Positions 8,546 to 17,996 of a stretch of 64,000 nucleotides of DNA are shown here, piece by piece. A model generated the notes under the pieces. It did no database searches, was not told where the DNA came from, and was given only the letters and a program-made list of their open reading frames with translations. The translations under genes were made by a program, and so were the position numbers. The stretch covers positions 62,001 to 126,000 of the forward strand of contig NZ_AUJX01000004.1 in NCBI RefSeq assembly GCF_000424445.1, written 5' to 3'. Origin of the DNA: Oribacterium sp. NK2B42 (GTDB lineage Bacteria > Bacillota > Clostridia > Lachnospirales > Lachnospiraceae). Within the stretch, counting starts at the first letter, position 1. The number at the start of each line of letters is the position of its first letter.

Positions 8546-9103
8546 TCAATAATCTTCTTCTATTGAAAGTGCTTTTCTTACTGTGGAATAGGAGAATCCT
8601 TTTCTCATGAGAGATGCGTAAAGTTTTCTTTTCTGTTCTGCATCCAATAGGGAAGGATCTTTGCACTTTTTATTGATGGCAGCTTTAACTGCTCTCATTT
8701 CAGAGTCTTCCGACAGTTCTTCATCATCTTTGAATTCAGCCAAAGCTTCCTTTAAGTCTTTTTGATTCACGCCTCTCTGATAAAGCTTCTGTTCTATTTC
8801 CCGCAGGGATTTTGAACCAGAATAATGCTTTATCAATTGCTTTGCAAATCTCAGATCATTTATATAATCGTATTTTTTCAGGAAGTCTATGGTCTCTTCT
8901 ATGATATCTTCACTGTACCTTCCGGATTTAACCAGTTTGTCTCTGAGCTTTGATTCGGTTTTTGCAGCCTGCTCTATAAGGTAGAGACTGCGTTCCTTGC
9001 ATCGGTTTAAAAGCTTATCATGTTCGGACATCTTGCCGGGATCAAGATTGTAACCCGACACTTCCTCACCATGCTCTTTCAATAAATCGTCTATTGTTTT
9101 CAC
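8546..9103 (-). CDS. recX: Regulatory protein RecX
   Basis: RecX binds RecA filaments and limits recombinase activity. The 185-residue protein has the three-helix tandem repeats of the family: AAKTESKLRDKLVKSGRYSE, then FLKKYDYINDLRFAKQLI, then SLREIEQKLYQRGVNQKDL, and a fourth repeat near the C-terminus (KRKLYASLMRKGFSYSTVRKAL). It lies 135 bp downstream of recA on the same strand, the normal arrangement, and is followed directly by a strong terminator. Confidence 0.93.
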   Translation of the reverse strand: MKTIDDLLKEHGEEVSGYNLDPGKMSEHDKLLNRCKERSLYLIEQAAKTESKLRDKLVKSGRYSEDIIEETIDFLKKYDYINDLRFAKQLIKHYSGSKSLREIEQKLYQRGVNQKDLKEALAEFKDDEELSEDSEMRAVKAAINKKCKDPSLLDAEQKRKLYASLMRKGFSYSTVRKALSIEEDY

Positions 9104-9238
9104 TTTAAAATCTCATCTGTTTAAGCTGTTTCGACTGTTATATTTATCAAAAATATCGGCCGGTTAAGAATCGGTATTTCACATCAACATAATCTTTCTC
9201 AGCATAACGGCGTAGAACATCCTTATTGAATTTCAGTC

Positions 9239-10330
9239 TTATGCTTCATCCTCCGACTCCGAAGCTGCCTTTGCGGCTTCTGCCTCGGCGAATTCATCCT
9301 TCGGAAGTCCGTACTTCTCACGAACCTTGCCTTCAACCTCTGCCATGATTGCCGGATTTGCCTTAAGATATTCCTTGGCGTTCTCACGGCCCTGTCCTAT
9401 CTTTTCACCGTTATAGGCAAACCATGCGCCTGACTTTTCTACGATGTTTTCTTCAACCGCAAGGTCAAGTACATCTCCTGACTTTGAAATACCTTCGCCA
9501 AACATGATATCAAACTCGCACTGTTTAAACGGCGGAGCAATCTTGTTCTTAACTACCTTTACTCTTACACGGTTACCTGCCGCATCACCGTTCTGCTTCA
9601 GGGTCTCAACTCTTCTGATATCAAGTCTTACAGATGCATAGAACTTAAGAGCACGGCCTCCGGTAGTGGTCTCTGGACTTCCGAACATAACTCCGACCTT
9701 CTCACGGAGCTGGTTGATAAATATAAGTATGCAGTTTGATTTTGCGATAATTGAGGTAAGCTTACGTAATGCCTGGGACATGAGTCTTGCCTGAAGGCCC
9801 ACGTGGGAATCTCCCATCTCTCCGTCTATCTCTGCCTTTGGTACAAGTGCTGCTACCGAGTCGATTACAAGGATGTCCATGGCGCCTGATCTTACCATGG
9901 TCTCGGCAATCTCAAGGGCCTGTTCTCCTGAATCTGGCTGTGAAATATAAAGGTTATCAATATCTACTCCGATATCCTGGGCATACTTCGGATCCAGAGC
10001 ATGCTCTGCATCGATGAAGCCTGCAATTCCGCCTCTCTTCTGTACTTCCGACACTGCATGAAGTGCAAGTGTTGTCTTACCTGAGGATTCAGGTCCGTAG
10101 ATCTCTATGATCCTTCCTTTAGGGAATCCGCCGGCTCCCAGAGCTATATCAAGAGAAAGGGATCCGGTAGGTACTGTTTCTATATTGAGGTTCGCTGCTG
10201 AATCTCCAAGCTTCATAATGGAGCCTTTTCCGAAATTCTTCTCTATCTGTGTTAAAGCAACATCCAGTGCTTTTAATTTTTCTTCGTGATCCTGGTTAAA
10301 GTTAACCGGGGTTTTTGTGGTCTTTGCCAT
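9239..10330 (-). CDS. recA: Recombinase RecA
   Basis: This ATP-dependent strand-exchange protein of 363 residues acts in recombinational repair and triggers the SOS response. The Walker A motif GPESSGKT is at 79-86. Other landmarks are the RecA signature [13 protein letters not shown], the Walker B-type stretch [12 protein letters not shown] and the L1/L2 region [23 protein letters not shown]. The C-terminus is Glu/Ala-rich and acidic, as usual. GGAGGG lies 6-7 bases before the ATG. A consensus-like promoter and a short palindrome lie upstream. Confidence 0.98.
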   Translation of the reverse strand: MAKTTKTPVNFNQDHEEKLKALDVALTQIEKNFGKGSIMKLGDSAANLNIETVPTGSLSLDIALGAGGFPKGRIIEIYGPESSGKTTLALHAVSEVQKRGGIAGFIDAEHALDPKYAQDIGVDIDNLYISQPDSGEQALEIAETMVRSGAMDILVIDSVAALVPKAEIDGEMGDSHVGLQARLMSQALRKLTSIIAKSNCILIFINQLREKVGVMFGSPETTTGGRALKFYASVRLDIRRVETLKQNGDAAGNRVRVKVVKNKIAPPFKQCEFDIMFGEGISKSGDVLDLAVEENIVEKSGAWFAYNGEKIGQGRENAKEYLKANPAIMAEVEGKVREKYGLPKDEFAEAEAAKAASESEDEA

Positions 10331-10343
10331 GTTTGCCCTCCGT

Positions 10344-10398
10344 AAAACATATGTTTTGTGTTATTTTGTATTTTAATCTTATTTAGATTCGATGTCAA
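10344..10398 (-). promoter_or_regulatory. recA promoter and leader palindrome
   Basis: On the minus strand TTGACA (10393-10398) and TAAAAT (10370-10375) have a 17-bp spacer. Between the promoter and the ribosome binding site is a perfect 14-bp palindrome, AAAACATATGTTTT (10344-10357). It does not match the Bacillus LexA box GAAC-N4-GTTC, so calling it an SOS operator would be a guess. Confidence 0.7.
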
Positions 10399-10471
10399 GG
10401 AGTATAACACAAGGTTTTGCTCAATAATATACTCTAAATTCAGACTATATGTAGTTTACTCTAGGCTATGA

Positions 10472-10633
10472 GCAAAAAAATGCAAGGGACGTGTGCCGGC
10501 CCACGAGATTGAAAGAACAGCCTGACCGGAATGTCCGTGCCCGATCACACTTACGTGTGTCGTTCACGGACATTCCGGTCAGGCTGTTCTTTCAACTCGC
10601 AAGCCTAGGCACCCATCCCTTGCATTTTTTTGC
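10472..10633. repeat. Large two-layer palindrome of a second type
   Basis: The outer arms GCAAAAAAATGCAAGGGA (10472-10489) and its exact complement (10616-10633) enclose mismatched segments of about 20 bases. Inside are perfect 31-bp inner arms (10509-10539 and 10565-10595) around a loop with a small CACAC/GTGTG stem. It shares the nested plan of the 5588-5944 element but no clear sequence. The outer arms carry T7 runs in both directions, so it could terminate transcription from either side. It lies between recA and the TolC-like gene. Confidence 0.85.
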
Positions 10634-10678
10634 AATTTACTTTTACTAATTCCCTGATGCATCCCGATAAGCTATTAT

Positions 10679-10726
10679 AACCCCACCGAAGATGATTCTC
10701 GAAGACGAGAACCATCCCGATGGGTT
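10679..10726 (-). terminator. Hairpin after the second TolC-like gene
   Basis: AACCCCACCGAAGATGATTCTCG pairs imperfectly with the complementary run ending at 10726 around a four-base loop. The tail on the minus strand (TTATAATAG) is not a strong T-tract. It is the first stable structure after the efflux operon. Confidence 0.45.
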
Positions 10727-10757
10727 TATGGAAATATTATTTCGCATTTTAAAAAGA

Positions 10758-12041
10758 TCACACAAAACCTTTCAGGGCGGCCTGGTAATTTAGGACGGCG
10801 GCGGAGGCGGTGATTTGGGACATGTTGGCCTTTGCTTCGGAGGCGATGTACTGGACCAGGGCGGCGGAGTACTCGCTGTTTCCGACTGTTCCTACGGCGT
10901 AGCTTCTTTCGGCCTGGCCTTTTTGTCTGGCCGCGAGGGCATAACCTGCCTGGGCGGCTGCATTATCGGCTTCTGCTTTGATAACGGTGTTGTAGAGGTC
11001 GGACATGGAGACATTGAGGTTTTCACGGGCTTCGTTTCGGCTGATGTCTGTTTTTGTGTAGCCTGTGATGTTTTTGTCTTCTGTGCTCTGGGCTGTACCA
11101 TAGGCAACGTTATGAAGTCGGGCCTCGGCTATGTCGTTATCCAGATTTCTGGTGTAGATGTATCCCTGATCGTAAGGGGGCATGGCACCGATGGAGACAT
11201 TGGCACAGTTGGAGGAATTCCAGCCGAGGATCAGGGCCATCTTATCTCGTATGCTCCGCATATTTTCCTTATTCTTGTTAAGTTTTATCGTGAAGGATTT
11301 GAGATCGGCCTCAGCTTTTTTCACCTGAAGATCCGTAGCCATGCCGACAGCCCGGGACCTGAGTGTTGCATCATAAACTGTCTGGTACATGTCCACCTGC
11401 TTCTGATACATTTTTTCAAGTTCGGCAAGTGACTGATATCCGATAAATGCCGCGTTCATGCCGGTAATAACGGATACTTTGCTGCCATGCATATTCATTT
11501 TTATCTTGTTTACGGTGCTTGTCAGACCGCTTTCGGCGCTGGATTTTGCCACATGCAGGGTGTCTGTGGATTTACTGCTGCTGATCATAGCACTGACCAT
11601 CTTTATGGACTGATCATAGGCTTCCTTTTCGGCTGCATTGCTTGTGTTGTTTTTTTTGTCTTTAAGATCAGCTATAACGCCGTTTAAATCCTCTATGGAG
11701 CCGGTCAGACTGTCCACTATGGTGTTCATGTCAACGGCAATATTGTCTATGGCGGCATACTGCTGCTGTGCAACTACGCTTCTGTACTCCACCAGATTTA
11801 CAATCTCATCGTAATCGATGACATCGTCCTGAAGTCTTGCCCAGGTGTCGTCGTCCATACCGTTGGGGCGTCCCTGGGAGTCCACTCCGGTGAGACTCTG
11901 CTGCTCGGTATATGGGTCATGCACCGGCACCAGGGTTCTGGTTCCGGGCTTAGGGTCTGATGCCGCCAATGTTGCATTGCAGGACATCATAACCAGAGTC
12001 AACGCAATGCCTGCTGCAAACCCAATATTGTTTCTCTTCAT
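10758..12041 (-). CDS. TolC-like secreted protein, second copy
   Basis: I start this at the ATG at 12041 (MKRNNIGFAAG), which has GAGGTG six bases upstream, rather than at the longer frame from 12071. It gives 427 residues with a cleavable signal peptide ending near NATLAASDP. The body is alpha-helical with heptad-rich stretches (SIEDLNGVIADLKDKKNN, and later LRSRAVGMATDLQVKKAEADLKS). It has the outer-membrane-efflux-type motif in which a helix restarts after a short turn, and the C-terminal QKGQAERSYAVGTVGNSEYSAAL is typical of that family. It is the last gene of the efflux operon and a distant paralogue of the gene at 12185. In a lineage without an outer membrane its site of action is unclear. 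Confidence 0.72.
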   Translation of the reverse strand: MKRNNIGFAAGIALTLVMMSCNATLAASDPKPGTRTLVPVHDPYTEQQSLTGVDSQGRPNGMDDDTWARLQDDVIDYDEIVNLVEYRSVVAQQQYAAIDNIAVDMNTIVDSLTGSIEDLNGVIADLKDKKNNTSNAAEKEAYDQSIKMVSAMISSSKSTDTLHVAKSSAESGLTSTVNKIKMNMHGSKVSVITGMNAAFIGYQSLAELEKMYQKQVDMYQTVYDATLRSRAVGMATDLQVKKAEADLKSFTIKLNKNKENMRSIRDKMALILGWNSSNCANVSIGAMPPYDQGYIYTRNLDNDIAEARLHNVAYGTAQSTEDKNITGYTKTDISRNEARENLNVSMSDLYNTVIKAEADNAAAQAGYALAARQKGQAERSYAVGTVGNSEYSAALVQYIASEAKANMSQITASAAVLNYQAALKGFV

Positions 12042-12184
12042 AAATTCACCTCTATAGAAGCCTTTTTGCATCTGTCACATAAACTTGAATCAAATCGGCT
12101 CAATGAAATAGGACAATATTACCTTTCAACATCCCCTATCTATCTTAGGAGATTAAAGGTCACCACATATGTCAACTCAGCTTT

Positions 12185-13390
12185 TTATGATGTCTGGTTG
12201 GTTCCGGTTCCGGCGAGACCGTCTCTGTAAGATATGTAAGTAAAGTAAGCTGACTGAAGTGCATACTTCTTAAGCTCAGTGTTTAATTTGGAGGCTTCCA
12301 GATTAAACTGTGCTTTCTCAAGCTCTCTTGCACTGTTGGAGCCGGTAGCGTAGCCTCTTGTCACCTGATTCAGGGTCTCTGTCAGGTTCATCTCATCCAG
12401 CTGCTGCTTCAGAAGTTCGTTCTGGGCTGTCAGGAGTGAATTATAAACTGAAGTCATGTCTGACTGCACCTGGTTCTGATCGCTGCTCAGAGTAATGGTA
12501 GCGCTGCTGGCGGTACCGTCCCCTTCTGCCAATGCAAGCTTCTTCTCGTCTATGGCGAGGACGTAGCTGTTTCCGTAGGCCTTGGAGATGTCTTCCTGAA
12601 GGTTGATGGAATTAACCATTTCATCCGTAACTTCCGGAACCGCACAGATAAGGGGCTCCGCATCATACCTCCAGCCAAGGTTTACAAGTACTGTCTGTTT
12701 GTTCTTTATCTGGTCGGATAATGCCTTCTGAAGTGCTGTTTCATCATCCTTCAGAGTCTTCTCTGCCTTAAGAACATCAAGCTCGGTTCCGGTTCCGACC
12801 TGGAGCTTACGCTGTGCCTGTTCAAGAAGGTTCTTATCATTATTAACAGTGATTTCATAAAGCTTTGAGTTAAGCTCTGAGGTATAAATGCCGATTATCT
12901 TCTGCTTAATGGCTTCGGCTGTCTGAACCTCGGTTTTCTGATAGCCTTTTGTAACTATCTCTCTATCGGAATTCTGAATTGTTGTATCAACGCTTGCAAG
13001 TGCAGTTTTTCTTGTAAGCTCGGCAGAAGCATCCTGTGCGTCACTGATTCCGATTGAATTCGAGTAAGTAGTCTCTATGTTGTTGATAACATCATCGTAG
13101 GTAAGGTCATAGGTTCCGCCGTTGTCATTGTCCCTGTAGTTTATCCATAAGGAAGAAACGGTAGGATTGTATTCATGCACAAGATCTCTTATCTCATCCC
13201 AGGTCAGCACGTTATCTCTTAACTTAGCCCATTCTTCCTCAGATCTTTCCCTTTCGTAGGAGGTCTGCTTGGGGGCCTTGTCAACCTTAGCCTTTGGGGC
13301 TGCCAATGCTGTCATCGCAGCCGGAGCAATTGACTCCATAAGCATTACCCCCACCAGGACTACAGCCAGTTTTTTTCCACTCAGTTTCAT
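12185..13390 (-). CDS. TolC-like secreted protein, first copy
   Basis: This 401-residue protein has a signal peptide (MKLSGKKLAVVLVGVMLMESIAPAAMTALA). A domain of long helices follows. The family pattern is visible twice: EQAQRKLQVGTGTELDVLKAEKTLKDDE near the middle and NQVTRGYATGSNSARELEKAQFNLEASKL near the end. The start is supported by AGGAG before the ATG. It follows the RND pump gene with a 160-bp gap that contains a terminator-like hairpin, so it may be expressed at a lower level than the pump. The likely role is an extracytoplasmic extension of the pump (inference from operon context). Confidence 0.78.
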   Translation of the reverse strand: MKLSGKKLAVVLVGVMLMESIAPAAMTALAAPKAKVDKAPKQTSYERERSEEEWAKLRDNVLTWDEIRDLVHEYNPTVSSLWINYRDNDNGGTYDLTYDDVINNIETTYSNSIGISDAQDASAELTRKTALASVDTTIQNSDREIVTKGYQKTEVQTAEAIKQKIIGIYTSELNSKLYEITVNNDKNLLEQAQRKLQVGTGTELDVLKAEKTLKDDETALQKALSDQIKNKQTVLVNLGWRYDAEPLICAVPEVTDEMVNSINLQEDISKAYGNSYVLAIDEKKLALAEGDGTASSATITLSSDQNQVQSDMTSVYNSLLTAQNELLKQQLDEMNLTETLNQVTRGYATGSNSARELEKAQFNLEASKLNTELKKYALQSAYFTYISYRDGLAGTGTNQTS

Positions 13391-13406
13391 TTAAAATCTC
13401 CTCTTC

Positions 13407-13444
13407 AAAAATATCCCGAAAAAGCTGCTTTTCCGGGATATTTT
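13407..13444 (-). terminator. Terminator-like hairpin between the RND pump and TolC-like genes
   Basis: AAAATATCCCG with AAAAGC pairs with a near-complementary run and ends in TTTTTG on the minus strand. It lies between the pump stop and the ribosome binding site of the next gene. It is probably a partial terminator or attenuator inside the operon. Confidence 0.65.
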
Positions 13445-13550
13445 CATTTCTGAATCAATGTTTCCTGCCCGATTTTTGAATCGCAGCATCATTTTCTTTA
13501 AAAATCTGTACCATTCTTAAAACCAATGGTGGAAACAGTGCTTTTTCAAA

Positions 13551-16500
13551 TCAGTCCGGGAAGCCTTCGGTAAAATCACCTTTATCTTCCAGCTTCTCTT
13601 CCAAATCTTCATCACCTGTAGGGTCATCGTCAGGTGTGCCGTAGCGTTCCCATTCCGCCGCTGCTTTCTTCTGGTAGTATTCCGCCGGATTCTTACCTTC
13701 CATGTATCCTGCGCTCGGAACCTCCATATCTACATTCTTTTTCTTCTTATCCATTACGGTGTAGTAAATAGGAAGTACCAGGAGAGCCAGGATGGTGGAA
13801 GCCGTAAGACCGCCTATATCTACTATTGCAAGACCTCTCATCATTTCACCGTTATCACCGATACCCAAAGCCATAGGTATCATGGAAAGAACAGTGGTGA
13901 GGGTTGTCATAAGGATAGGTCTCAGTCTCGTTGCACCGGCTTCTATAAGGGCACGACGCCTCGGCATACCCATCCTGTACTGGTTTACGGTGTCTACATA
14001 AAGGATACCGTTGTTAACAACCGTACCTACCAGCATCATAAATCCAAGGAGGGATACCATGGAAATTGATGCATCCGTCAGCCACAAAAGTGCAAAGGAA
14101 CCGATAAGGGCAAGAGGAAGTGTAGTCATGACCATGAATGAGAATCTCATGGACTCGAACTGCGCTGCCATTACTACCCAGATAAGGAAAACCGCGATAA
14201 CCAGCGCTCCTCCAAAGGACGCAAACTCTTCCTGCTGTGACTGATCGGAAGAATTTATGGCCATAGTAACACCATTCGTAAGATACTTGGAGATAACCTC
14301 CTTATTGATACGCATTCTGGAACCGTTGTCTGCATTAGTGGTATAGTTTGCTGTTATGGTTGCCCTATACTTTTTGTTTTCTCTTGAAATTGAAGCAGGT
14401 GAATCCTCAAATACAACATCACTGATATCCTTAAGCTGTACCTCCGCACCTTTCGGAGTTGTCAGGAATACATCCTTGATCTTTTCAACATCATCAAACT
14501 CATCCTTAGGATATTCAACCGTGACATCGGTGTTCTGTCCGTCTATACGCATGGTCATGGCTTTTTTACCGGAAACCATATTGTAAAGCAGATTTCCGAC
14601 GGTCTGCGGTGTCAGGCCTTCTGCGTTAGCCTTTATAGGATCCACATGGATCTTGACAAGGGGAGCCGCATTCTCCAGAGACGAGTGTACTGACGTAACA
14701 TCATTCCTTGTCTGAAGCTCTTCCACTATTTCCTTGGAGGCCTGTTTCAGATTTTTGTAGTTTGAAGACTGGATGATGACTTCATAGGTATCCTTTGCCG
14801 TCGACATGCTGGACATGGAATTATCGGCCTTTACAGAAACCACCGCATCCGGAAAACCGTCGAAAAGCTTCCTATAGTAGGTTGCCTTATCCTTTGTCTT
14901 CATGCTCCTGTTCTTGATAAGCTCCACATTGACGTTAGAACTGCTTCCGTAATACATGGACTGGATGCCTGAACCGCCTGAGGATACTCTGTAGCTTTTG
15001 GTATCGGGATCCTGAGAAACCACATCCTCTATCTGATGCAGCATCTTATCTATCTCATCTATCTTGAGACCGGATCTTGTTTTCAGGGTGATGGTCAGCT
15101 TACCGTTATCGGTTGCCGGCATCATCTCAACCTTGATGTATTTCAATAATCCCAGTGAAGCGATGAAAATGGCTATTGAAATGATAAGCACCAAAACTCT
15201 ATGGTTAAGGAACTTATCGATTATAACGCGATAGGCTACCTGCATTCTCTGTATAATATTATGTACCGGAGCATGATTATTCTCCTTCGGCCTATACATA
15301 ACAAAGCAGAGAGGCACAATTGAAACCGCCGAAATAAGGGATGAAAGCATACAGAACACGATGGTAAAACCCAGGGGTCCGAAGAACTGTCCCATGAGTC
15401 CCTTCATGAAACCAAGCGGAAGGAAAACCACGCAGGTAGTAAGAGTTGAACCAAGAACCGACTCACCTACAGTTTGTATAGACTCAATGGCTGCAGTCTG
15501 TCTTGTTTTTAAACCTACTGTACTATACTTATCCATGGCCCTGAAGCAGGCTTCAAGTACAACGATGGAGTTATCAACCATCATACCTACACCGAGAACC
15601 AGGGCTGACATAGTTACCATATTAAGGGAATATCCCATTGCCCACATGGATACAAGCGCAGTAAGAATGGACAGAGGGATGGAAGTTCCTACAATAAGAG
15701 AAGCCTTCAGATCTCCAAAGAACAAAATGATTATGATCATGGAGATGATAACGGCTGCGACCATGGTCTCAAAAACGGAGGTAAGAGAGCTCCTGATGCT
15801 GTCGGCATCATCATCGATTATACGGATTTTCAGGTTCTCATCTCTTGATTCCAGCTCTTTGATAAGATTTTTAGCCTGATTAGACATGGAAACCGCAGAC
15901 TCACTCTGTTTCTTGGTGAGATCCAGCATGATGGTATCCTGTCCATTGTATCTTCCGATAGCTTCCCTATCCTTCAGGCTTAAGTTTATCCTTGCAATAT
16001 CACTGAGATATACCGTATTTCCATTTCCTGTTGTGATGGGGATGCTCTCAAGTGCTTTTACCATATCATAGGTTTCACCTGTGGAAACAGAAAGCTTCTG
16101 TGTTCCTACGTAAGTAGTTCCGGCAGGCATCGAGAAATCCGCCGCTGCAACGGTAGATGCCACGGTAGACATGCTGAGGTTATACTGCCTGAGCTTATCC
16201 GGCTTTATCTCAATGCTTACATACTGCTTTTGTCCGCCGGAAAGGGATACACTGGCTACAGTTCCAAGGCTTTCAAATTCAGGAGAAATATCATTTTCAA
16301 CATAGTTATACATATTATCCTGAGCAGGATTCTCTATAGAAAGGCTGAGGGAGGGCTGCTCGTTGATATTCATGGTAAGGACATCAGGATCCTTGGCACC
16401 CTCCGGAAAATCCACCTTTACCCGGTCTATTTTCTTTTTCAGCTCATCATAAGCCTTGTCTATATTAGTACCATACTCATACTGGACTATGGTGAAACCA

Positions 16501-16766
16501 TAGTTTTCCGAGGATCTGGACTGAACAGTTTTTACATCTGAAAGAACTGAAACTCCCTCTTCTATAGGGGTTGATATAAGCTCATCGATATCTTCAGGAG
16601 ACGCTCCATTAAAGGTTGTGGTGATGATGATTACCGGAACATCGATGTTTGACATAAGCTCCATCTTTTGATTAATAAGGGACATTATGCCGAAAAATAT
16701 GAGACTGATAACTACCAGGAGGGTGGTAACCGGTCTTCTGATGACAAATTCGGTTATTTTTTGCAT
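13551..16766 (-). CDS. RND-family efflux transporter (AcrB-like permease)
   Basis: This 1071-residue inner-membrane pump is driven by the proton gradient. The architecture is that of AcrB: one N-terminal helix, a large extracytoplasmic loop, a block of helices, a second large loop after about residue 550 and a final block of helices. The fourth-helix motif reads GVGMMVDNSIVVLEA, so the first of the two acidic proton-relay residues is present and the second is Asn. The C-terminal tail is hydrophilic and acidic. I choose the ATG at 16766 because AAGGAG is seven bases away, while the ATG at 16772 is too close to it. It follows the adaptor gene by about 20 bp. The substrate cannot be inferred. 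Confidence 0.93.
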   Translation of the reverse strand: MQKITEFVIRRPVTTLLVVISLIFFGIMSLINQKMELMSNIDVPVIIITTTFNGASPEDIDELISTPIEEGVSVLSDVKTVQSRSSENYGFTIVQYEYGTNIDKAYDELKKKIDRVKVDFPEGAKDPDVLTMNINEQPSLSLSIENPAQDNMYNYVENDISPEFESLGTVASVSLSGGQKQYVSIEIKPDKLRQYNLSMSTVASTVAAADFSMPAGTTYVGTQKLSVSTGETYDMVKALESIPITTGNGNTVYLSDIARINLSLKDREAIGRYNGQDTIMLDLTKKQSESAVSMSNQAKNLIKELESRDENLKIRIIDDDADSIRSSLTSVFETMVAAVIISMIIIILFFGDLKASLIVGTSIPLSILTALVSMWAMGYSLNMVTMSALVLGVGMMVDNSIVVLEACFRAMDKYSTVGLKTRQTAAIESIQTVGESVLGSTLTTCVVFLPLGFMKGLMGQFFGPLGFTIVFCMLSSLISAVSIVPLCFVMYRPKENNHAPVHNIIQRMQVAYRVIIDKFLNHRVLVLIISIAIFIASLGLLKYIKVEMMPATDNGKLTITLKTRSGLKIDEIDKMLHQIEDVVSQDPDTKSYRVSSGGSGIQSMYYGSSSNVNVELIKNRSMKTKDKATYYRKLFDGFPDAVVSVKADNSMSSMSTAKDTYEVIIQSSNYKNLKQASKEIVEELQTRNDVTSVHSSLENAAPLVKIHVDPIKANAEGLTPQTVGNLLYNMVSGKKAMTMRIDGQNTDVTVEYPKDEFDDVEKIKDVFLTTPKGAEVQLKDISDVVFEDSPASISRENKKYRATITANYTTNADNGSRMRINKEVISKYLTNGVTMAINSSDQSQQEEFASFGGALVIAVFLIWVVMAAQFESMRFSFMVMTTLPLALIGSFALLWLTDASISMVSLLGFMMLVGTVVNNGILYVDTVNQYRMGMPRRRALIEAGATRLRPILMTTLTTVLSMIPMALGIGDNGEMMRGLAIVDIGGLTASTILALLVLPIYYTVMDKKKKNVDMEVPSAGYMEGKNPAEYYQKKAAAEWERYGTPDDDPTGDEDLEEKLEDKGDFTEGFPD

Positions 16767-16786
16767 TATCATGCTCCTTCCTGATA

Positions 16787-17908
16787 TCAGTTAGCTGCTA
16801 TATTTCCATTTTCATCTATGATACGAACGCTGGCTCCGTCATAGATATCTTCTGTCCAGCTGGAAACCAGCTTATCAGTGGTTGTGATGCCGTCCAGTAC
16901 CTGGTACTCTGATTCATTGGTGATCCCCAGAGTGATGAAGGCTCTTTTAGCTACTCCGTCCTTATATACGTATACATAAGGATTTCCTGCTGAATAGTAA
17001 ACATAGTCCGCCGGGATGATCATTGCATTTTCAGCTGTTGCCGATGTAAGCTTTACCTTTGCGGCAACACCGTCTGCAAGGGCTTCAGCATTTTTGAGAT
17101 CAGCCTCAACCGCAAAAAGACCTGTGGAGTTATCTACCAGTCTGCTCATTTTGGTTATGCTTCCCTCATATTCGGAGCTGTTCTTTTCAACAGTCACCTT
17201 CTGCCCCATGAAAAGGTTATTAAGTATTTCCTCGGTTACGCTGAAGGTAACCTTTCTCTGACCGGAGCCTGTTATGACACAGAGCACCGATGACTGCGAA
17301 ACAGTTCCGTTTAATGTCATGTTCTGGTTCTGTATGGTTCCATCGGAGGGAGCCGTAACAGTTGAGTACTCAACCTGGGTGTCATAGTTCAGCTTTGCAG
17401 ACTCTGCCTGAGCCTTTGCGGAAGCAACCTGAGCCTGGGCAGCATTGGCGGAATTCTGTGTTGACTTAAAGGTCTGGGGCGCCACATCACCTGCCTGATA
17501 GAGCGGTGTCATACGGTTTAATGCATCCATTGCTGTGTCGGCCTGCTGCTGAGCTGCACGGACAGAGGCATTGGCAGCTTCAAGACTTGCCTTTGCGGAA
17601 TCTATTGCCTTCTGGTTATCGATCTTTGCAATTGGATCTCCCTGCTTTACGATGTCTCCGTTCTGTACGTAGATTTCAATGATCTCGCCGGAAACCTTCG
17701 GAGATACGCTGTAAGTATCGGAAGGCTGGATCTTTCCCATTATGGAAGTATCATGTTTGATAGAACCAAGGGTGGCGTTTGATATGGTAACCGCCGGAAG
17801 TTCCTTTGTCTGGATCTCCTCCTTCGGCTTCATGATCCTGGCTGCGATTGCCCAGCCAATAACGCCTATTATTCCAACAACGATTAATATAGCTACCGGT
17901 TTTTTCAT
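16787..17908 (-). CDS. HlyD/AcrA-type efflux adaptor protein
   Basis: This 373-residue membrane-fusion protein starts at the ATG at 17908 with GGAG upstream; the open frame also contains an upstream TTG that overlaps the ribosome binding site. One N-terminal membrane helix (AILIVVGIIGVIGWAIA) anchors it outside the cell membrane. The lipoyl/biotinyl half-motifs flank a helical hairpin: GEIIEIYVQNGDIVKQGDPIAKID before it and YSTVTAPSDGTIQNQNMTLNG after it. A beta-barrel domain follows. It connects the RND pump encoded next to the TolC-like proteins. It is the first structural gene after the TetR regulator on the same strand. Confidence 0.93.
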   Translation of the reverse strand: MKKPVAILIVVGIIGVIGWAIAARIMKPKEEIQTKELPAVTISNATLGSIKHDTSIMGKIQPSDTYSVSPKVSGEIIEIYVQNGDIVKQGDPIAKIDNQKAIDSAKASLEAANASVRAAQQQADTAMDALNRMTPLYQAGDVAPQTFKSTQNSANAAQAQVASAKAQAESAKLNYDTQVEYSTVTAPSDGTIQNQNMTLNGTVSQSSVLCVITGSGQRKVTFSVTEEILNNLFMGQKVTVEKNSSEYEGSITKMSRLVDNSTGLFAVEADLKNAEALADGVAAKVKLTSATAENAMIIPADYVYYSAGNPYVYVYKDGVAKRAFITLGITNESEYQVLDGITTTDKLVSSWTEDIYDGASVRIIDENGNIAAN

Positions 17909-17996
17909 ACTGTTCTCCAATCTTTATTATGGAAATATTATTTAAGTCAATTACCGATCTGACTGTTTTGTCTATGTTTCAAAATTCTTTCTTTGA

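Noticed and set aside
10815-11432. 205-residue plus-strand open frame
   Set aside because: It lies wholly inside the minus-strand TolC-like gene, has no ribosome binding site and its Gly/Cys/Val-rich sequence is that of a complementary-strand artefact.
15361-15879. 172-residue plus-strand open frame
   Set aside because: Complementary to the RND pump gene, with no translation signal or family resemblance.
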